From: Acidobacteriota bacterium
Lineage (GTDB): Bacteria; Acidobacteriota; Terriglobia; Bryobacterales; Bryobacteraceae
Length of the DNA stretch: 9,060 bases
Reading direction: 5' to 3'
NCBI GenBank assembly: GCA_026394095.1
Contig: JAPKYY010000170.1
Span: forward strand, 1 to 9,060
The notes beneath the pieces were generated by a model. The model saw nothing but the letters and a program-made list of their open reading frames with translations, did no database searches and was not told where the DNA came from. Shown here piece by piece: positions 5,999 through 9,060 of the stretch (the first letter of the stretch is position 1; each line of letters opens with the position of its first letter). A program made the position numbers and the translations under genes.

Positions 5999-7285
5999 GT
6001 GAAGCGAACTGGATCTGATGACGCGCTCCGATGCTCTTTTTGCCATAAGAGCCAGGATGTTGTTGGCAAATTAATATCGTCGCCTAGCGACTATCCTCGC
6101 GCATACATTTGCGATGAATGCATCGCCGTCTGCAATTCGATCCTTGAAGATGACAAGCAGGAGAATGCCTACAGCGCTCCGAACAAGCTGCCGAAGCCAT
6201 TTGAAATCCGCGATTTTCTAGAGCAGTTTGTGATCGGGCAGGAGCCAGTGAAGAAGAAACTGGCGGTGGCGGTTTATAACCACTACAAGCGGATCCACCT
6301 GAACAAGACGCGGTCTGGCGATGTGGAACTGCAGAAGAGCAACATCCTGCTGATTGGGCCGACAGGTACAGGCAAAACCTTGCTGGCGCAGACTCTGGCG
6401 CGGATTCTGGATGTGCCGTTTGCCATTGTCGATGCGACTACACTGACCGAGGCAGGATACGTGGGTGAGGATGTGGAGAACATCATCCTGCGCTTGTTGC
6501 AGAATGCGGATTGGGATGTGCAGCGGGCTCAACAGGGCATTATCTATGTCGATGAGATCGACAAGATCGGCCGTAAAGACGAGAATCCTTCGATTACCCG
6601 GGATGTGAGCGGCGAAGGTGTGCAGCAGGCACTGTTGAAGATTCTTGAGGGAACGATTGCGAATGTGCCGCCACAGGGCGGGCGCAAGCATCCACATCAG
6701 GAGTTTACTCCCGTCGACACAACCAACATTCTGTTTATCTGTGGTGGCGCCTTTGTGGGGCTCGAGAAGATCATTTCCCGCCGCGTAGGCCGCAAGCAGA
6801 TTGGTTTCTCGAACAATACCGAAGAGACTAGCGAGAAGGAAATTCGCTTTCCTGTGGTGCCGGCCGGCAGCAAGCGCGACAACGAGTTGTTGCAGCAGTG
6901 CCAGCCGATGGACCTGATCAAGGCTGGATTTATTCCAGAATTCATTGGGAGATTGCCGGTTGTGGCGATTCTTGAGGACTTGACGAAAGAGGCTTTGGTG
7001 CAGATTTTGACCAAGCCGAAGAACGCTCTGGTGAAGCAGTACCAGAAGTCGTTTGAGTACGAAAATGTTAGACTTAAGTTTAACGACGATGCCCTTGAGG
7101 CGATTGCAGCATTGGCACTAGAGCGCAAAGTTGGCGCCCGCGGGCTGCGAATGATCATGGAAGAGCTCATGCTCGACCTGATGTATTACATACCGAGTCA
7201 GAAGAAGATCAGGGAGTTTCTGGTCACCAAGGAAATGGTGATGAATCAGAAGATCAACTTGGCAGTACTCGAAAAAGCCGGTTAA
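5999..7285 (+). CDS. clpX: ATP-dependent Clp protease ATP-binding subunit ClpX
   Basis: ClpX is the cytoplasmic AAA+ unfoldase that recognises tagged substrates (such as ssrA-tagged proteins) and feeds them into the ClpP peptidase. Starting at GTG 5999 the product has 428 residues, normal for the family. The N-terminal C4 zinc-binding domain uses C12, C15, C38 and C41. The AAA+ core has Walker A GPTGTGKT (120-127), the pore-1 loop GYVGE (153-157), Walker B with D185/E186, the RKH substrate loop (229-231), the IGF ClpP-docking loop (268-270), a probable arginine finger R318 and sensor-2 GARGLR (379-384). The IGF loop means ClpX should still partner with ClpP, although clpP is not adjacent as it is in many bacteria. 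The 13-residue longer form from GTG 5960 is less likely given the ribosome binding site and candidate promoter. lon follows after 102 bases in the same frame. Confidence 0.97.
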   Translation: MKRTGSDDALRCSFCHKSQDVVGKLISSPSDYPRAYICDECIAVCNSILEDDKQENAYSAPNKLPKPFEIRDFLEQFVIGQEPVKKKLAVAVYNHYKRIHLNKTRSGDVELQKSNILLIGPTGTGKTLLAQTLARILDVPFAIVDATTLTEAGYVGEDVENIILRLLQNADWDVQRAQQGIIYVDEIDKIGRKDENPSITRDVSGEGVQQALLKILEGTIANVPPQGGRKHPHQEFTPVDTTNILFICGGAFVGLEKIISRRVGRKQIGFSNNTEETSEKEIRFPVVPAGSKRDNELLQQCQPMDLIKAGFIPEFIGRLPVVAILEDLTKEALVQILTKPKNALVKQYQKSFEYENVRLKFNDDALEAIAALALERKVGARGLRMIMEELMLDLMYYIPSQKKIREFLVTKEMVMNQKINLAVLEKAG

Positions 7286-7306
7286 GGACGGCCAGGAAAT
7301 TTTCCG

Positions 7307-7317
7307 ACAAGAGAACT
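7307..7317 (+). repeat. Direct repeat, copy 1, flanking the clpX-lon hairpin
   Basis: ACAAGAGAACT occurs here and again at 7376-7386, an exact 11-base match 69 bases apart (23 codons). The two copies bracket the terminator-like hairpin. This copy has no start codon after it. Confidence 0.7.
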
Positions 7318-7333
7318 AGACGAAGGTGTAGGG

Positions 7334-7363
7334 CCTGGTAAGGAATCTTCTTTGCCAGGTTTT
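7334..7363 (+). terminator. Intrinsic-terminator-like hairpin between clpX and lon
   Basis: CCTGGTAAGG at 7334-7343 pairs with CTTTGCCAGG at 7350-7359 (10 pairs, two of them G-T) around a six-base loop, directly followed by TTTT at 7360-7363. This looks like a factor-independent terminator or an attenuator, 48 bases after the clpX stop and 24 bases before the lon ATG. The short T-run suggests partial rather than complete termination. Lon expression may therefore come partly from read-through; I see no convincing separate lon promoter in the 24 bases left. Confidence 0.55.
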
Positions 7364-7375
7364 GCGTCTTTAGAA

Positions 7376-7386
7376 ACAAGAGAACT
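7376..7386 (+). repeat. Direct repeat, copy 2, overlapping the lon ribosome binding site
   Basis: This is the second exact copy of ACAAGAGAACT, ending one base before the lon ATG at 7388. Its AAGAGA part is the only Shine-Dalgarno-like sequence for lon, so this copy probably serves translation initiation, whatever the first copy does. Confidence 0.6.
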
Positions 7387-7387
7387 T

Positions 7388-9060
7388 ATGTTGGCATCCA
7401 AAGAACGATCAGACACAAAACGGCTACCCATGATGCCGATCCGGGACGTGGTCATCTTCCCGCATATGATGACTCCCTTCGTGGTTGGCCGGGAATCGAG
7501 TGTTCGCGCACTTGAAGAAGCCAATGCGACGGGGAAGCAGATTTTCCTTGCCACACAGCATGACGCCTCGATAGACGAGCCGCGTCCAGACGAAATTTTC
7601 AGCGTAGGTACGGTTGCCAATATCGTGCAGAGCCTGAAGCAGCCCGATGGCAACATCAAGGTGCTAGTTGAGGGTGTAGAGCGCGGTAAGGTAATCAGCG
7701 TCAGCGACGAGGACGGATTCTTTCGTGCCGTTGTGAAGACGAGCACTTTCCGCATTGAAGGCGGGCCGCAGCTGGATGCGCTGGTGAGCCGGGTGACGAC
7801 GCAGTTTGAGCAGTACGTCAAGCTGAGCCAGAATCTGAACTACGAGACGATGGTGGCGGCGATCCGCCCCGATGATCCAGGCAAGCTGGCCGATACGGTG
7901 GGCGCGAATTTGCAGTTGACGATTGAAGAGAAGCAGGAATTGCTTGAGATCTTCGACCCGATCGACCGCCTGACCCGCGTTGCCGAAATGCTCGATATCG
8001 AAATCGAGAAGTTGCAGGTAGACCGCACGATCCAGGGCCGCGTGAAGCGCCAGATGGAACGGGCGCAAAAAGAGTATTACCTCAACGAAAAGATCAAGGC
8101 GATCCAGAAAGAACTGGGCCGCGGCGAAAAGAGCGAATACGACGAGCTGAAGAAGAAGATCGAAACTGCAGGCATGCCGAAGGATGCGTTCGACAAGGCG
8201 ATGAGCGAATTGCGCCGCCTTGAGAATATGCCTCCGATGTCGGCCGAATCGACAGTAAGCCGCAACTACCTCGACTGGCTTCTGGCTGTGCCGTGGAAGA
8301 AATCTTCGAAGGAAATCCGTGATCTGAACTTTGCCAAGCAGGTGCTGGAGAGCGATCACTACGGGCTTGAAAAGATCAAGGAACGCATTCTTGAATTCCT
8401 TGCTGTGCGCCGGTTGGTGGAGAAGCCAAAGGGTTCGATCCTTTGCTTTGTCGGACCTCCTGGAGTAGGCAAGACTTCGCTGGGCATGTCGATTGCCAAG
8501 GCGACAGGCCGTGAGTTTGTACGGCTATCGCTGGGTGGCGTTCGGGATGAAGCCGAGATTCGTGGCCATCGCCGGACCTATATCGGCGCTCTGCCGGGCC
8601 AGATCATCCAGATGATGAAGAAGGCCGGGACGAAGAATCCGGTGATCATGCTGGACGAGATCGACAAGATGTCGATGGACTTCCGGGGCGACCCATCCGC
8701 TGCGATGCTTGAGGTGCTTGATCCTGCGCAGAACACTTCGTTCCAGGATCACTATCTCGACGTCGAATACGATTTGTCGAACGTCCTGTTTATTGCGACC
8801 GCCAATGTGTTGCACACGATTCCTGCACCGCTGCAGGACCGCATGGAAGTGATCCGGTTGTCGGGCTACACCGAGCTGGAGAAGCTGGAAATTGCGAAAC
8901 GGTTTTTGGTTCCGAAGCAGCTTGAAGGCAATGGTCTGAAAACGGAGCAACTTGAGTTTGAAGACGCCGGGCTGGGCGCGCTGATTCATGGCTATACCCG
9001 TGAGTCTGGTGTGCGTAACCTTGAGCGTGAAGTCGGAAATGTCTGCCGCAAGGTAGTTCG
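7388..9060 (+). CDS. lon: ATP-dependent serine protease Lon (3' end beyond window)
   Basis: Lon is a cytoplasmic hexameric AAA+ protease that degrades misfolded and regulatory proteins. The first 557 codons are present and the frame runs off the window with no stop. The N-terminal substrate-binding domain begins near LPMMPIRDVVIFPHM (from residue 13), a typical Lon N-terminus. The helical linker has the family signature YYLNEKIKAIQKELG around residues 223-237. The AAA+ module shows Walker A GPPGVGKT (356-363), Walker B with D423/E424, sensor-1 N473 and the arginine finger in APLQDRMEV (R485). These positions agree with E. coli numbering to within a residue. The Ser-Lys protease domain (around residues 600-780 in the family) lies outside, so catalytic integrity cannot be judged. 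ATG 7388 was chosen because it gives the usual short lead before LPMMPIRD. The frame is open back to the clpX stop, and TTG 7352 is the only other candidate start there. Confidence 0.96.
   Translation, partial: MLASKERSDTKRLPMMPIRDVVIFPHMMTPFVVGRESSVRALEEANATGKQIFLATQHDASIDEPRPDEIFSVGTVANIVQSLKQPDGNIKVLVEGVERGKVISVSDEDGFFRAVVKTSTFRIEGGPQLDALVSRVTTQFEQYVKLSQNLNYETMVAAIRPDDPGKLADTVGANLQLTIEEKQELLEIFDPIDRLTRVAEMLDIEIEKLQVDRTIQGRVKRQMERAQKEYYLNEKIKAIQKELGRGEKSEYDELKKKIETAGMPKDAFDKAMSELRRLENMPPMSAESTVSRNYLDWLLAVPWKKSSKEIRDLNFAKQVLESDHYGLEKIKERILEFLAVRRLVEKPKGSILCFVGPPGVGKTSLGMSIAKATGREFVRLSLGGVRDEAEIRGHRRTYIGALPGQIIQMMKKAGTKNPVIMLDEIDKMSMDFRGDPSAAMLEVLDPAQNTSFQDHYLDVEYDLSNVLFIATANVLHTIPAPLQDRMEVIRLSGYTELEKLEIAKRFLVPKQLEGNGLKTEQLEFEDAGLGALIHGYTRESGVRNLEREVGNVCRKVV

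Noticed and set aside
7282..7821. 179-codon - strand open frame covering the clpX-lon gap and the start of lon
   Set aside because: It is antisense to the clear Lon N-terminal domain, and its Ser/Thr/Arg-rich product has no recognisable motif.
7664..8359. 231-codon - strand open frame within lon
   Set aside because: It is antisense to the conserved Lon linker and AAA+ region and has no coherent domain.
1..9060. CRISPR array, tRNA or rRNA gene, transposase or phage integration site
   Set aside because: No regularly spaced repeats, cloverleaf sequence, transposase motif or terminal inverted repeat was seen on either strand.

Overview
The window is bacterial chromosomal DNA, moderately GC-rich by eye and densely coding, with no gene-free stretch longer than about 130 bases. 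The ClpX, Lon and FtsH sequences are typical of Gram-negative-type bacteria. A twin-arginine-exported TIM-barrel 'sugar phosphate isomerase/epimerase' and a family of small secreted proteins with an R-Y-(I/V)-x-C-K-C-T motif both recall Acidobacteriota, perhaps a Solibacter/Bryobacter-like lineage. That assignment is inference from memory, not from a search.

Left part (1-2859, + strand): the 3' end of tilS (tRNA-Ile lysidine synthetase), then a full-length ftsH (membrane AAA+ zinc protease). Four bases after the ftsH stop comes a HAD-superfamily phosphatase of the Gph type with a GTG start. ftsH and the phosphatase look co-transcribed.

Middle part (2820-4916, - strand): three tandem paralogous genes for small secreted proteins of unknown function, reading toward the phosphatase gene. 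The last one overlaps the phosphatase gene tail-to-tail by 40 bases. The two distal copies are about two-thirds identical in a hand alignment; the promoter-proximal copy is more divergent. In all three, the CxC pair holds the only cysteines of the predicted mature protein. The starts of the two distal copies are awkward (GTG and TTG, with competing signals).

Right part (4980-9060, + strand): a Tat-signal TIM-barrel isomerase/epimerase-like gene divergent from the trio, then clpX, then lon, which runs off the window. clpX probably has its own extended -10 promoter and starts at a GTG at 5999. The clpX-lon gap holds a terminator-like hairpin flanked by an exact 11-base direct repeat, and clpX and lon share a reading frame with only the clpX stop between them. 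No clpP gene lies next to clpX.

Taken together, the window carries three of the main ATP-dependent proteolysis components (FtsH, ClpX, Lon). Between them sits an accessory block of secreted proteins, which is the least understood part of the region.
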